This document shows, piece by piece, positions 44,201 through 53,525 of a stretch of 64,000 bases of DNA. The notes beneath the pieces are model-generated. The model had not been told where the DNA came from, did not search any database, and worked only from the letters and a program-made list of their open reading frames with translations. A program made the translations under genes and the position numbers. How positions within the stretch are numbered: the stretch's first letter is position 1; each line of letters opens with the position of its first letter. The stretch comes from Crossiella equi (lineage in GTDB: Bacteria > Actinomycetota > Actinomycetes > Mycobacteriales > Pseudonocardiaceae). Where the stretch lies: assembly GCF_017876755.1 (NCBI RefSeq), contig NZ_JAGIOO010000001.1, positions 4,883,786-4,947,785 of the forward strand, read 5' to 3'.

Positions 44201-44794
44201 TCACCGCCCGGCGCGTTGCTGCCCGGCGAGCAGCTCGGCGGCCCGTCGCCGCTCGGGTTGGAACACCTCGACCGGCGTGCCCGCACCCCGGCCAGGCGTG
44301 CGCCTCCAGTCGTCGATCTTGGCGGCCACCCGCTCCAGCCGCCGGTCACCGGGCGCCACCGCGACGCGGAACAGGCCCTCGGCGGGAGCGCCCCGGTCGT
44401 CCCCGCCCCACCGGACCACGCCCTCGCACTCGGCGAGGACGTCCCGCACCACGGCCACCTCGTGTGGGAACAGCCCGCCCGAGGCGCCCACCGGGTACCG
44501 GCCCGGCAGCACGTGCACCGCCAGGCCACCCGGTGCCGCGGTGAGGTCCCCGTCCCGGAGGGCCGCGATCTCGTAGTGGAAGCGTCGCACCACGTGCAGC
44601 AGCACGGTGGCCGCGGCCCCGGGCAGGAGCGCGACGGTCGCGCCCGATCCCTCGACGCGGTGCGCGGTGGTCCTGGCCCTCGGTGCGGCTTCGGCCACGG
44701 CGGCGGAAGCGGTGACCAGGCCGGTGGCGACAGCGGCGGAAAGCCCGGCGCCGACGAGGAAGTGACGCCGTCCGAACCGGCTGTGCTCAGACAT
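44201..44794 (-). CDS. Tat-exported protein, function unknown
   Basis: 197 residues from ATG 44794, with GGAGG 8 nt upstream. Twin-arginine signal FGRRHFLVGAGLSAA (residues 7-21), hydrophobic to about 35, cleavage near AEAAPRA. The mature part has no Cys; recognisable pieces are VLLHVVRRFHYEIAALRDG, VHVLPGRYPVGASGGLFPHE and LERVAAKIDDWRRTPGRG. In parallel with DUF1906-type loci it may handle a peptidoglycan-related substrate, but I do not recognise a family. Third gene of the 47566-44201 module. Confidence 0.7.
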   Translation of the reverse strand: MSEHSRFGRRHFLVGAGLSAAVATGLVTASAAVAEAAPRARTTAHRVEGSGATVALLPGAAATVLLHVVRRFHYEIAALRDGDLTAAPGGLAVHVLPGRYPVGASGGLFPHEVAVVRDVLAECEGVVRWGGDDRGAPAEGLFRVAVAPGDRRLERVAAKIDDWRRTPGRGAGTPVEVFQPERRRAAELLAGQQRAGR

Positions 44795-44797
44795 GGA

Positions 44798-45202
44798 TCA
44801 AGCCTCCTTTGGGGAGCGCGGTGCGGTCCTCCGCTGCCGGAGCCATCGGATCACCGCGACTGCCGCGCAGAGCACGGTTGCTCCGAGCAGGGTGAAGAGC
44901 AGGGGGTTGACGTACCCGGGGACCAGGTCGAGCTCGGGGTTGCACTTGGAGCTCAACGGGAAATAGGTCGGCGGGTGGTAGACCACGTCCAGTTTTCTGC
45001 CGCTGCTGGTGTAGCAGGCGTCCCGGATGTCCCAGACGAACATCGTGAACAGGCCGTAGCCGTAGACGAGGATGCCGCCGACCGCCGTGAGGTAGGCCGT
45101 GCGGGCCCAAGCCCGCGCGGCGCGCGGCAGTCGCCCGAGCACCACCCACAGCGCGATGAAGGCCAGCAGGACGAGAACGCCATACAGCGGCAGAAGGTCC
45201 AT
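44798..45202 (-). CDS. Small membrane protein, function unknown
   Basis: 134 residues with three or four hydrophobic segments (LYGVLVLLAFIALWVVLG, AYLTAVGGILVYGYGLF, NPLLFTLLGATVLCAAVAV) and an external loop holding two Cys (RDACYTS and SSKCNPE) that could pair. Basic C-terminus. It starts 6 bp after the DUF1906 gene and ends 3 bp before the Tat gene, so the three are one transcription unit. Confidence 0.7.
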   Translation of the reverse strand: MDLLPLYGVLVLLAFIALWVVLGRLPRAARAWARTAYLTAVGGILVYGYGLFTMFVWDIRDACYTSSGRKLDVVYHPPTYFPLSSKCNPELDLVPGYVNPLLFTLLGATVLCAAVAVIRWLRQRRTAPRSPKEA

Positions 45203-45208
45203 GGATTC

Positions 45209-47566
45209 CTACTCCTGGCTCGCCAGCCGTTGGACGGCCTCAGCGTATCCGCGCAGGAACGGGATCATCTTCTCGTTCGACAGCAGGTGTGGCAGCACGG
45301 CGGTGATCCCGCCGGACTTCCAGACCAACCCGTCGCGCATGGCGACCAGGGGTGTGTCGTCGCCGTTGATGAGCATGTGTTGCGCGGCCACCATCGTGTT
45401 GTCGATGCTGCCCCCGTACCTGCGGTTGAAGAAGTCGGTGAAGCGCTTCTTGAAGCCGTTCCCGGTTAGCTGTTCGCGAAGTGCGGTCCTGATGTCCGCG
45501 CCGTTGCGGACCGCGGTCCCGACGTGGTAGCCGTCCGCGTCCTCGATGATGTCCCGCAGCTTGAAGGTGGACAGCACGTTGTTGTTGGCCAGCTTCGCCT
45601 TGCAGAAGGCGTACCCGGAGGCGTACTCGTTGCTCTCCGCCTGCCAGTCGCCGTAGAAGCTGGTGAGGTCACCGCCCCACCCCGCGAAGTCCCCTCGCGT
45701 GCTCAGCGGTCCCGAGGGACGGCCGCTGTCCTTGATGACCACGCCGCTGGCCGTGGCGGCGAGGTGGTCGGCGTGGATCTCGACGCCGTGGAAGGGGTCG
45801 AGGTAGGTCGACACCCGCTGCAGCGACTCGTTCGCGTCGACGTGCCGGAGCCACTCCCAGTCCGGGTTCCCGATGAGCGCCCACCAGCCCTTGTAGACCT
45901 CGGTGTAGTTCGGGTGGCGCAGGTACTCCAGCACCAGCAGGTTCACCGACCGCCCGGTCGGATTGGCGTAGGCCTGGGCGATTTTGTGCAGCTCGTCGAC
46001 ATAGGCGAGGAAACTCTCCACCGAGGTCGGCTTGGAGTGCATGTTCTCCGGCCCGACACCCGGGTCGGAGTGCGGGCGGTGCACGTTGCGGTCCAAGTCG
46101 AAGCTGTCCGCGCCCGCGGTGAACTTGAACTCCTTGATCTGCGTGAAAGACCAGTTGGCGGGCATCGGGAAGCCCAGGTTGCCGGAGAAGCCGTAGGACA
46201 TGCCCGAGACGAACGAGTACGGGGTCTTGGCGTAGTTGCTTACCTGCGTGCACACGTTCCGGGAGCCGTAGACGCCCGGGATGTACCGCCGCCCCCGCTC
46301 ACCGAGCGCCTTCTGCACACCGTGGAAGTAGGGCAGGACGTTGCTCTTGATCTCCTCGCCGGTGGCGTCGTAGTCCACCGCGAAGTAGATGATCGTGCCC
46401 GCGTTGAAGCCGTACCCGACCGCGCGGTCATGTGCGCGCACCGCGTGCGCGTACCCCTGGCTGTAGGTGAAGTCCACCAGGCGGCGGGCGTTGTACTGGG
46501 AGATCGGGAAGACGCGCAGGCCACCCGCGAAGATCGCCTCGAGCTCGCCGGGCTGGAGCTCCTTGTTGAGCTTGCTGTCCGGGTCCTCGTCCAGGTAGCG
46601 GCCCACCACGTGGTAACCCGCTGCCTTGAGAGCCTTCGCCCGGGCGACGCTGATGTGGTACCGGGTGTCGCACGCACCGGCGGGCCGGTCCGGGTCGCCG
46701 GTGGAGACCAGGAGCTGCGCCCAGGTCTGGAAGTCACCCACTCCGGTGACCCTGCCGTTGACGTACAGGGCGGAGAAGTCCTGGAAAGCCCGGACGTAGT
46801 TCGCCAGGTCGTCGTCCCACTGGGACTTGTGGGTGGTGAACTCCCTGTCCAGCTGACCGTTGAACACGCATGCCGCGCTGAACAGCTCGACCCAGATCCC
46901 GGATGAACCAGGCCCGACGGTCTGCCTGCGGAGGCCGTCCCTGGTCGCCGGGCCGAAGCTGCCGGTGACCTGGCTTTCCGGGATTCCGAGCTCGTACTGG
47001 ATCGCCTTCAGCAGCGCGGTTTGGACATCGCGCGAGTAATGGCCGTCAGTGGGGGCGAGGAAGAACGTCGACTTGTGGATGTACTTGTTGTTGAGATAGC
47101 CCTGGATTTGCCGGATCTCCTGGTTGCCGCCGGAGAGGAGCACATAGGCGTCCATGGTCAGGATCGCCTTGAAGATCTTCGGCTGAACCCGGCTGTTGTG
47201 GTTGACAAGCCCGGCGTCCATCTTGAGTTCGCCCACCGCGGTTTCCGTCGAGCTGTGGTAATCGCCAGTCACCACTCCGGCCCAGTACCCCTTGCAGTAC
47301 AGGGCGTGTTGCAGGATCTTCACGATGTTCGGCTTGGCCGTGAAAGTCGGCCCGATATCTCCGAGCTCCGCAAGCTTGGCCAGGGTGGTCGGCCCGAACG
47401 TGTCCGACAGCGCGGTGATGCCCAGCTCGTGCTGCAGGCCCCTGGTCAGCGAGTACATCGTCGCCCAGCCGGTCTTGCCGGTCTCCGGGCACGGGTTGTA
47501 GCCGGCTACGCCGCCATAGGTGGCGTTGGCCCACCGCTGCGCGTCCAGCACTTTTTCGTCGGTCAC
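45209..47566 (-). CDS. DUF1906 glycoside-hydrolase-like protein with peptidoglycan-binding-like N-terminus
   Basis: 785 residues. Residues 1-290 resemble tandem peptidoglycan-binding-type modules (RGLQHELGITALSDTFGPTT, KAIQYELGIPESQVTGSFGP). Residues about 299-495 fit DUF1906 (Rv2525c-like TIM barrel): ACDTRYHISVARAKALKAAG, HVVGRYLDED, GLRVFPISQYN, IIYFAVDYDATGEEI, RRYIPGVYGSRNVC, DSFDLDRNVH. The C-terminal 290 residues are unknown (GWGGDLTSFYGDW). No signal peptide or Tat motif at the N-terminus (MTDEKVLDAQRWAN), odd for a wall-acting enzyme, so export by a non-classical route, lysis or injection is possible. First gene of a three-gene module. Confidence 0.75.
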   Translation of the reverse strand: MTDEKVLDAQRWANATYGGVAGYNPCPETGKTGWATMYSLTRGLQHELGITALSDTFGPTTLAKLAELGDIGPTFTAKPNIVKILQHALYCKGYWAGVVTGDYHSSTETAVGELKMDAGLVNHNSRVQPKIFKAILTMDAYVLLSGGNQEIRQIQGYLNNKYIHKSTFFLAPTDGHYSRDVQTALLKAIQYELGIPESQVTGSFGPATRDGLRRQTVGPGSSGIWVELFSAACVFNGQLDREFTTHKSQWDDDLANYVRAFQDFSALYVNGRVTGVGDFQTWAQLLVSTGDPDRPAGACDTRYHISVARAKALKAAGYHVVGRYLDEDPDSKLNKELQPGELEAIFAGGLRVFPISQYNARRLVDFTYSQGYAHAVRAHDRAVGYGFNAGTIIYFAVDYDATGEEIKSNVLPYFHGVQKALGERGRRYIPGVYGSRNVCTQVSNYAKTPYSFVSGMSYGFSGNLGFPMPANWSFTQIKEFKFTAGADSFDLDRNVHRPHSDPGVGPENMHSKPTSVESFLAYVDELHKIAQAYANPTGRSVNLLVLEYLRHPNYTEVYKGWWALIGNPDWEWLRHVDANESLQRVSTYLDPFHGVEIHADHLAATASGVVIKDSGRPSGPLSTRGDFAGWGGDLTSFYGDWQAESNEYASGYAFCKAKLANNNVLSTFKLRDIIEDADGYHVGTAVRNGADIRTALREQLTGNGFKKRFTDFFNRRYGGSIDNTMVAAQHMLINGDDTPLVAMRDGLVWKSGGITAVLPHLLSNEKMIPFLRGYAEAVQRLASQE

Positions 47567-47866
47567 TCGGTCCCCCCGGACTAAATGTGCGCGAGTTTCC
47601 TCCCCAGGGCTCGTGCAAGGCGAGCCTGGCAGAGGTCATCTGAGTCTCGCAATAAAAGTGATGTGAATCACTTCGCATTGTGATCGCCTGAAAGGAGTAG
47701 TTGGCAGCGGTTTGGGGGCCTCCTGTGTTCATGTCGGGGAGGCGCGCATTCTTGGTTGCGTCAAGGGGGGAATCATTCGGCGATGCCTGGGGCACGCTGT
47801 TCTTCGCTGCGCCTGTTACCCGCTCATCAGTGCTTCGGGCTGAATTTGGGGATGGTGGATTCGCGA
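47567..47866. other. AT-richer divergent intergenic region with an 18-bp dyad
   Basis: 300 bp between the DUF1906 operon and the small secreted gene. Contains AAGTGAT-GTGA-ATCACTT (47656-47673), a perfect 7-bp inverted repeat, about 90 bp before the DUF1906 start, a possible operator. AAAGGAG at 47691-47697 is followed only by a poor TTG frame. No RNA gene seen. Confidence 0.5.
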
Positions 47867-48301
47867 ATGGTGGACAATTTTTCGTCACGCGTCACGAAGT
47901 TGGTTGGTCTCGTACTGACCGCGGGGGTGGTGCTCGCCGGTGCGGCTCAGGCCGCGCCGCCGGTACCGAGGGTCGGACACCGCCGCGGCGAGGCGTATGG
48001 CCGGCTCGTCCAGCAGGACTCGTGGGGTTACAAGTACACGAACCGCACCACACTCAGGCAGGTCGACGCCCGGGCGTACCAGGTTGAGCCGCACATGGTC
48101 TCCCCCGGCGGCGGGCACTTCGTCCTCTTCGGCCGGGGCTGGCAGCAGACGAGCGAGGGTGGCGTCACGTCATTCACCTTCGCGCCAGGGCGGAACGTGC
48201 AGGTCGGTGAGCTGATCTGCGTCCAGTACCGCTACTGGCAGAACGGCAAGCTGGTGACTATCGGCGGCGAGATCGCCTGCACCACCGCACCGGGTGCGTA
48301 G
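47867..48301 (+). CDS. Small secreted protein, function unknown
   Basis: 144 residues from ATG 47867 (MVDNFSSRVTKLVGLVL); ATG 47852 in frame is an alternative. Signal peptide ends GAAQAAPP (about residue 30). The mature 115 residues are beta-rich with one Cys pair (ELICVQYRYW and GEIACTTAPGA) and motifs WGYKYTNRTTLRQVDARAY and HFVLFGRGWQQ. Divergent from the DUF1906 module and ended by a strong palindromic terminator shared with the PBP gene. Family not recognised. Confidence 0.65.
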   Translation: MVDNFSSRVTKLVGLVLTAGVVLAGAAQAAPPVPRVGHRRGEAYGRLVQQDSWGYKYTNRTTLRQVDARAYQVEPHMVSPGGGHFVLFGRGWQQTSEGGVTSFTFAPGRNVQVGELICVQYRYWQNGKLVTIGGEIACTTAPGA

Positions 48302-48314
48302 CTGGCAACAAAAG

Positions 48315-48344
48315 GGGCGGGGCCGGTGATCACCGGCCCCGCCC
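48315..48344 (-). terminator. Palindromic terminator between convergent genes
   Basis: Perfect 30-bp palindrome centred on GTGATCAC with GGGCGGGGCC arms, between the stops at 48301 (+) and 48348 (-). On the minus strand it is followed by TTTTGTTG, so it best serves the penicillin-binding-protein gene, and may act both ways. Confidence 0.85.
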
Positions 48345-48347
48345 TCG

Positions 48348-51221
48348 CTAGTTCTCGCTACTGCCTCCGCCGCCGCGGCCCGGTCTGCCGGGGTCACCCT
48401 CTTCCGAGGTCTTCGTCGGCTTCGTGGTCGTGGGCTTGCCACACGGCGGACCGAATATCCCGCCGCACGTCGGGGTGGGACGGGTGGTCGACGTGCTCGT
48501 CGACTCCTCCTCGGTGGTGGTGGCGCTGGTGCTCGTCTCCGAGGTGCTGGTGGTCGAGGAGCCCGTGGTGGTGGTCGGGTCCGGCTCGAACTTGCCGATC
48601 GCCTTGGCCTTCGGGAAGCTCTCGACCTTCGTGCCCTTCAGGTAGGAGTCCATGAACTCCTTCCAGATGTAGCCGGGCTCGTGGCGGCCGTAGATGTTGT
48701 GCTCGGCGCGGCCGATGCCGGTGCCGGTGTACTTGCCCTTGATGGCCTCACCGTTGTGGCCGCCCACCCACACCGCGGTCGAGACGCTCGGCGTGTAGCC
48801 GACCATCCAGGCCTTCGCGTTGAGGTCGGTGTTGCGGTACTGGTGCGTACCCGACTTGGCGGCTGCCGGGCGGCCACCGGCCAGGGGCAGCTTGGAACCG
48901 GCCAGCACGCCCATCATGGACTCGGTGACGTTGCGCGCCAGCTGAGTGTTGTGCTCGGGGTTGCTCTGGTCGAACGCGGCTTCCGGGGTCTTGTCGTAGT
49001 CGAACTTCGACTCACCCGCCGAGTCGGTGATCTTCTTGATGAAGTGCGGCTTGCTCCGCATGCCGTCCGCGGCGAGCGTCGCGTAGGCCGCCGCCATGTC
49101 GGTGGTGCGCACCCGGGTGGTGCCACCGCCGATGGCGATGTTGATGTCCGGAGCGCCGCCGTTCTCTCCGACCAGCGTCTTCTTGTTGTTCAGCGTCTCC
49201 GGGATGCCCGCGTCGTGGGCCGCCCTCGCCACCGCCTTGGTGCCGACCTGCATCGCCATGTCGACAAACACGGTGTTGATCGACCGGGTGGTGGCCTCGC
49301 GGACGTCGCAGACCGGGCACTGCGCGTTCTCTGAGTTGGAGATCCGCTGCCCAGCGAAGGTCCGCGGCGAAGAGCCGTCGTAGACCTGGCCGAGACCCTT
49401 GTTCGCCTCAAGACCGGCCAGCGTCACGAATGGCTTGAACGACGAGCCCGGCTCCTGGAGCAGGTCGGCGTAGTCGACACCCTTGCCGTCCTTGCTGCCG
49501 TGGTAGGCGAGCACGCCGCCGGTCTTCGGGTCGATCGCGACCAGCGCGCTCTTCAGGTAGTCCGGCTGGCCTTCGGCCATCACCTTGTTGACTGCCGCCT
49601 CGGCCGCTTCCTGGGCCTTCTTGTCGATCGTCGTGGTGATCGTGTAGCCGTTCTTCTGGATCGCGGTGGCGCTGAAGTTGTACTCGCCCAGCTCGGCTTC
49701 GACCTGCTTGCGGATCAGCGCCTTCGGGCCGGTGATGCCGCCCGCACGGGCATTCACCGCGTCCTGGCGGTCGCGGAGCTGGCCTGGCTTGTCACCGTCC
49801 TCCGGGAACGTCATCTTGTCCCGGTCGGCCTTCTTGACCTTCTCGTCGTTGGCGACCATCTTGTCCAGCACGAAGTTCCAGCGCTGGACGCCCTTCTCGC
49901 GGTTGAGGCCCGGGTCCCACGCGTAGGGGCGCTGGATGACCGCCGCCAGCAGAGCCGCTTCCTCGGGGCGGTTGATCTCCTTGGCGCTCTTGTTGAAGTA
50001 CGCCCTCGACGCCGCCTCGATGCCCAGGGCGCCACGGCCGAAGGGGATCACGTTGAGGTAGTTGGTGAGGATGTCCGGCTTCTCCTGCTGCATGTTCATC
50101 TTGATCGACTTGACCAGCTCGACGAACTTGCGCGTCAGGGTCGGGGAGTCGTCCCCGGTGCCGACCTTGATGTACTGCTGGGTGATGCCGGAGCCACCGC
50201 CCTGGCCGCCCATGGCCTGGTTGAACACCGCGCGGGCGATACCGATGGGGTCGAAGCCCGGGTTCTCGAAGAAGTTCTTGTCCTCGGTCGAGAGCACCGC
50301 GTCCTTGATGACCTGCGGGATCTCGTCGTACTTGAGGAGAACGCGCTCGCCGCCCTCAGGCACGATCTTGGCCAGCTCGCTGCCATCGCTGTACTGGATG
50401 GTCACGACCTGGTTGGCGGTCTTGAAGACCTCGTCGACCGTCGGCACCGTGACGAACTGGTACGCGATGACGATCGCGAGCACCGGCCCGATGATGGCCA
50501 GCCCGGCGAGGACGTAGCCCGTGCGGCGCACGCGGCGCCAGATCTTCTTCTTGCGCAGCTTCCGCTCCTCCTCGTCGCTCAGGGGAGCTTCCTCGTGCAT
50601 GTGGCTGTCGTCGTAGTCCGGGTCGCCCGGGAGGGGCTCGCGGTGGGTGAGCAGCTCCGGTTCGCGGGGGTAGCCGTCGTCCAGCGGCGGGAGCAGGTCG
50701 GTCGGCTGGTCGATGGAGGGCTGCTGGCGGGGGCCGGGGCCACCCGGGCCGCCCATCGGGCCGTTCGGGCCGCCGGGACCGCGCGGCGGACCGCCCGGAC
50801 CACCGGGACCGCCCGGACCGTTCGGGCCGCCGGGACCGGGGCCGCCGGGACCGCCGTTGAAGGGGGGACGCTGGCCGCCGGGGCCGCCCATGGGCATGCC
50901 GCCGGGCGGGGTGCGCGGGCCACCCATGGGGTTGCCGCCGGGAGGGGTGTTCGGGCCGCCAGGACCGGGGCCACCGGGGCCGCCAGGACCGTTCGGGCCG
51001 GGGCCGCCGGGTCCACCTGGACCGCCCATCGGGCGGCCACCGCCCTGGGGCGGCATCGGCGGGCGCGGGCCGCCCTGGCCACCCGGGGGCGGACCCTGGC
51101 GCGGGCCCGGCGGGGGAGGAGTGTCGTCCTCGTCCCAGTTCGGGACCCACTGACCGGTGTGCTCACCGGTCTCCTCGGGGCCGGATCGGCCGGATGGCCG
51201 TCGGTCGTCGCGCTCGTTCAC
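48348..51221 (-). CDS. ponA: Class A penicillin-binding protein (bifunctional transglycosylase/transpeptidase)
   Basis: Polymerises and crosslinks peptidoglycan. 957 residues from GTG 51221 (VNERDDRRPSGR), eight bases after GGAAGGG. A 230-residue cytoplasmic N-terminus contains collagen-like Gly-Pro repeats (GGPGGPGPNGPGGPG); membrane helix about 233-255; GT51 domain with catalytic Glu in STEDKNFFENPG (about 307), GGSGITQQ and EAALLAAVIQRP; transpeptidase with SSFK (about 591), SIN (about 648) and KSG (about 786). Tail is Ser/Thr/Glu-rich. No PASTA domain. Counterpart of mycobacterial PonA1 by position. Confidence 0.95.
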   Translation of the reverse strand: MNERDDRRPSGRSGPEETGEHTGQWVPNWDEDDTPPPPGPRQGPPPGGQGGPRPPMPPQGGGRPMGGPGGPGGPGPNGPGGPGGPGPGGPNTPPGGNPMGGPRTPPGGMPMGGPGGQRPPFNGGPGGPGPGGPNGPGGPGGPGGPPRGPGGPNGPMGGPGGPGPRQQPSIDQPTDLLPPLDDGYPREPELLTHREPLPGDPDYDDSHMHEEAPLSDEEERKLRKKKIWRRVRRTGYVLAGLAIIGPVLAIVIAYQFVTVPTVDEVFKTANQVVTIQYSDGSELAKIVPEGGERVLLKYDEIPQVIKDAVLSTEDKNFFENPGFDPIGIARAVFNQAMGGQGGGSGITQQYIKVGTGDDSPTLTRKFVELVKSIKMNMQQEKPDILTNYLNVIPFGRGALGIEAASRAYFNKSAKEINRPEEAALLAAVIQRPYAWDPGLNREKGVQRWNFVLDKMVANDEKVKKADRDKMTFPEDGDKPGQLRDRQDAVNARAGGITGPKALIRKQVEAELGEYNFSATAIQKNGYTITTTIDKKAQEAAEAAVNKVMAEGQPDYLKSALVAIDPKTGGVLAYHGSKDGKGVDYADLLQEPGSSFKPFVTLAGLEANKGLGQVYDGSSPRTFAGQRISNSENAQCPVCDVREATTRSINTVFVDMAMQVGTKAVARAAHDAGIPETLNNKKTLVGENGGAPDINIAIGGGTTRVRTTDMAAAYATLAADGMRSKPHFIKKITDSAGESKFDYDKTPEAAFDQSNPEHNTQLARNVTESMMGVLAGSKLPLAGGRPAAAKSGTHQYRNTDLNAKAWMVGYTPSVSTAVWVGGHNGEAIKGKYTGTGIGRAEHNIYGRHEPGYIWKEFMDSYLKGTKVESFPKAKAIGKFEPDPTTTTGSSTTSTSETSTSATTTEEESTSTSTTRPTPTCGGIFGPPCGKPTTTKPTKTSEEGDPGRPGRGGGGSSEN

Positions 51222-51303
51222 GAAAAGGCCCTTCCACCGCCGTCGCACCGTGCGACGTCGTTTGGCGGTCGTTCGTCAGTACGTACCAGCGACATGAGCC
51301 GGA

Positions 51304-51708
51304 TCACTCCGCGGCGGTCTTCCTTTGGGAGCTGCCGTTGCGCAGGCCACCCGTCCCCAGGACGTATGACTGCACCAGGTGGTTCCAGCTGCACGTGCGA
51401 CACACTTCGACTACGTAGACGCTGAACTCCTCGAACAGGGTTGCCATCCTGGCGAGTTCTTCAGCTGTGCGCGCCGAACCGGCCGCGTGCTTCAGTTCGT
51501 CCCCGTAGACCCAGGACACCAGCGTCAGGGGTTCCTTGCGGCAGACGGGACAGGTCACCGTGCTCGGTTCACCGTGGAACTTGGCCGCTCGGAGCAGGTA
51601 CGGACTGGCGTCGCACACCTCCATGACCCCAGACCGGCCCGAGTAGACCTCCGCGAGCAGCGCACGGCGCTGCAACGCGTAGTCGACCACCTGCCGCTGG
51701 GTTCGCAC
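51304..51708 (-). CDS. DUF5318 protein, Rv0049-like
   Basis: 134 residues from GTG 51708 (VRTQRQVVDYALQRR), with TACGCT 6 nt upstream and no Shine-Dalgarno. A predicted zinc ribbon uses CPVCRKE and CRTCSWNH; other conserved parts are LLAEVYSGRSGVMEVCDASP and WVYGDELKHAAGSA. Found next to class A PBP genes across actinobacteria; function unknown. Same strand as ponA and 82 bp upstream. Confidence 0.85.
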   Translation of the reverse strand: MRTQRQVVDYALQRRALLAEVYSGRSGVMEVCDASPYLLRAAKFHGEPSTVTCPVCRKEPLTLVSWVYGDELKHAAGSARTAEELARMATLFEEFSVYVVEVCRTCSWNHLVQSYVLGTGGLRNGSSQRKTAAE

Positions 51709-51874
51709 CCCATCAGCGTACGTGGGTGGCACAAGGCCCCGGTGAGCCGTTCAGGGCAGCCGACAGTCTCCGTTGGGTTTCTCACTTCCGCGAAACGGTG
51801 TCCCGGATGTATCGCGCCGATATAGTCCGCCTGTTTGTCCGTCGCGTCACAGTCCGGTCCGGAGGAGGTGCCAG

Positions 51875-52417
51875 GTGCTGGAGCTGGCGATCCTCGGCAC
51901 CCTGCTCCGGGCGCCGATGCACGGCTACGAGCTGCGCAAACAGCTCCGGTGCCTGCTCTGCGGCCACCGGGCGTTCTCCTTCGGCTCGCTCTACCCGACG
52001 CTGCGGAGGCTGCAACGCGCCGGGCTGATCCAGGAGGACGGCGGCGGTGAGCCCAGCGCGCGGACCAGGAAGGTCTACGGGCTGACCGAGCCCGGCCGGG
52101 CCCACCTGGACGGCCTGCTCGCCGAGGTCGCCCCGCAGCACTGGGAGGACGACTGCTTCGGGGTCCGGCTCGCCTTCTTCGCCAGGACACCCCCGGCCAC
52201 CAGGCTGCGGCTGCTGGAGGGGCGGCTGCGCTGGGTGCGGGAGCGGGGGGAACGGCTGCGGGCCACCCTGGACCGCTCGTGCCAGCACGTGGACCGGTAC
52301 ACCCGGCAGCTGCACGAGCTCGGCCTGGACGGCGCGGAGCGGGAGGCGCGGTGGCTCACCGAGCTGATCGCGCGGGAACGCCAGGAAAGTCAGCCAGCGA
52401 TGACGACAACAGATTGA
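51875..52417 (+). CDS. PadR-family transcriptional regulator
   Basis: 180 residues from GTG 51875, preceded by GGAGGAGG. Winged helix in the first 85: [58 protein letters not shown]; residues 100-170 form the dimerising helices. An unusual RCLLCGHR Cys pair sits between helix 2 and the recognition helix. 13 bp upstream of ino1, as Rv0047c is to ino1 in M. tuberculosis, so probably controls inositol synthesis. Confidence 0.9.
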   Translation: MLELAILGTLLRAPMHGYELRKQLRCLLCGHRAFSFGSLYPTLRRLQRAGLIQEDGGGEPSARTRKVYGLTEPGRAHLDGLLAEVAPQHWEDDCFGVRLAFFARTPPATRLRLLEGRLRWVRERGERLRATLDRSCQHVDRYTRQLHELGLDGAEREARWLTELIARERQESQPAMTTTD

Positions 52418-52430
52418 GGAGGACCCGGCC

Positions 52431-53516
52431 ATGTCCGGAGACCGCCGCAGTGTGCGGGTGGCCATCGTGGGTGTCGGGAACTGCGCCGCGTCGTTGGTGC
52501 AGGGCGTGCACTACTACCGCGACGCCGCGCCCGACGCGAAGGTGCCCGGCCTGATGCACGTGCAGTTCGGGGACTACCACGTGCGCGACATCGAGTTCGT
52601 CGCCGCGTTCGACGTGGACGCCAAGAAGGTGGGTGTCGACCTCGCCGAGGCCATCGTGGCCAGCGAGAACAACACCGTGAAGATCTGCGACGTGCCGCCC
52701 CTGGGGGTGGTGGTGCAGCGCGGGCACACCCTGGACGGGCTCGGCCGGTACTACCGGGAGACCATCCAGGAGTCCGACGAGCAGCCGGTCGACGTGGCGC
52801 AGGCGCTGCGCGAGGCCGAGGTCGACGTGCTGGTCTCCTACCTGCCGGTCGGCTCGGAGGCGGCGGACCGCTTCTACGCCCAGGCCGCGATCGACGCCAA
52901 GGTCGCCTTCGTCAACGCGCTGCCGGTGTTCATCGCCAGCGACCCGGTGTGGGCGGAGAAGTTCCGCGCGGCGGGCGTGCCGATCGTGGGCGACGACATC
53001 AAGTCCCAGGTGGGCGCCACCATCACCCACCGAGTGCTGGCCAAGCTGTTCGAGGACCGGGGCGTTGTCCTGGACCGCACCATGCAGCTGAACGTCGGCG
53101 GCAACATGGACTTCATGAACATGCTGGAGCGCGACCGGCTGGAGTCCAAGAAGGTCTCCAAGACCCAGGCGGTCACCTCCCAGGTGGAGCACGACCTGGG
53201 CGCCCGCAACGTCCACATCGGTCCCTCGGACTACGTGGCCTGGCTGGACGACCGCAAGTGGGCCTACGTCCGCCTGGAAGGCCGCGCCTTCGGCGACGTC
53301 CCGCTGAACCTGGAGTACAAGCTGGAGGTCTGGGACTCCCCCAACTCGGCCGGGGTGATCATCGACGCGGTGCGGGCGGCGAAGATCGCGCTGGACCGGG
53401 GCGTGGGCGGCCCGGTGCTGTCGGCGTCCTCGTACTTCATGAAGTCCCCGCCGGAGCAGTACACCGACTCCGTCGCGCGGGACAAGGTCGAGGAGTTCAT
53501 CCGCGGCGAGGCCTGA
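52431..53516 (+). CDS. ino1: Myo-inositol-1-phosphate synthase
   Basis: Converts glucose 6-phosphate to inositol 1-phosphate using NAD, first step toward phosphatidylinositol and mycothiol. 361 residues: NAD-binding [44 protein letters not shown], active-site [14 protein letters not shown] and [12 protein letters not shown], and SGVI-type ending region [14 protein letters not shown]. Start ATG 52431 with GAGGA upstream. Converges on the phosphoribosyltransferase with 4 bp between stops. Confidence 0.97.
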   Translation: MSGDRRSVRVAIVGVGNCAASLVQGVHYYRDAAPDAKVPGLMHVQFGDYHVRDIEFVAAFDVDAKKVGVDLAEAIVASENNTVKICDVPPLGVVVQRGHTLDGLGRYYRETIQESDEQPVDVAQALREAEVDVLVSYLPVGSEAADRFYAQAAIDAKVAFVNALPVFIASDPVWAEKFRAAGVPIVGDDIKSQVGATITHRVLAKLFEDRGVVLDRTMQLNVGGNMDFMNMLERDRLESKKVSKTQAVTSQVEHDLGARNVHIGPSDYVAWLDDRKWAYVRLEGRAFGDVPLNLEYKLEVWDSPNSAGVIIDAVRAAKIALDRGVGGPVLSASSYFMKSPPEQYTDSVARDKVEEFIRGEA

Positions 53517-53525
53517 GCGCTCAGG
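53512..53525. terminator. Short palindrome spanning both convergent stop codons
   Basis: CCTGAGCGCTCAGG is a perfect 14-bp palindrome that includes the ino1 and phosphoribosyltransferase stop codons. It could act as a weak bidirectional terminator; no T-tract follows. Confidence 0.3.

Noticed and set aside
47701-48087. 128-codon TTG-initiated frame overlapping the small secreted gene
   Set aside because: Poor start, no domain, and the overlapping frame from 47867 has a clear signal peptide.
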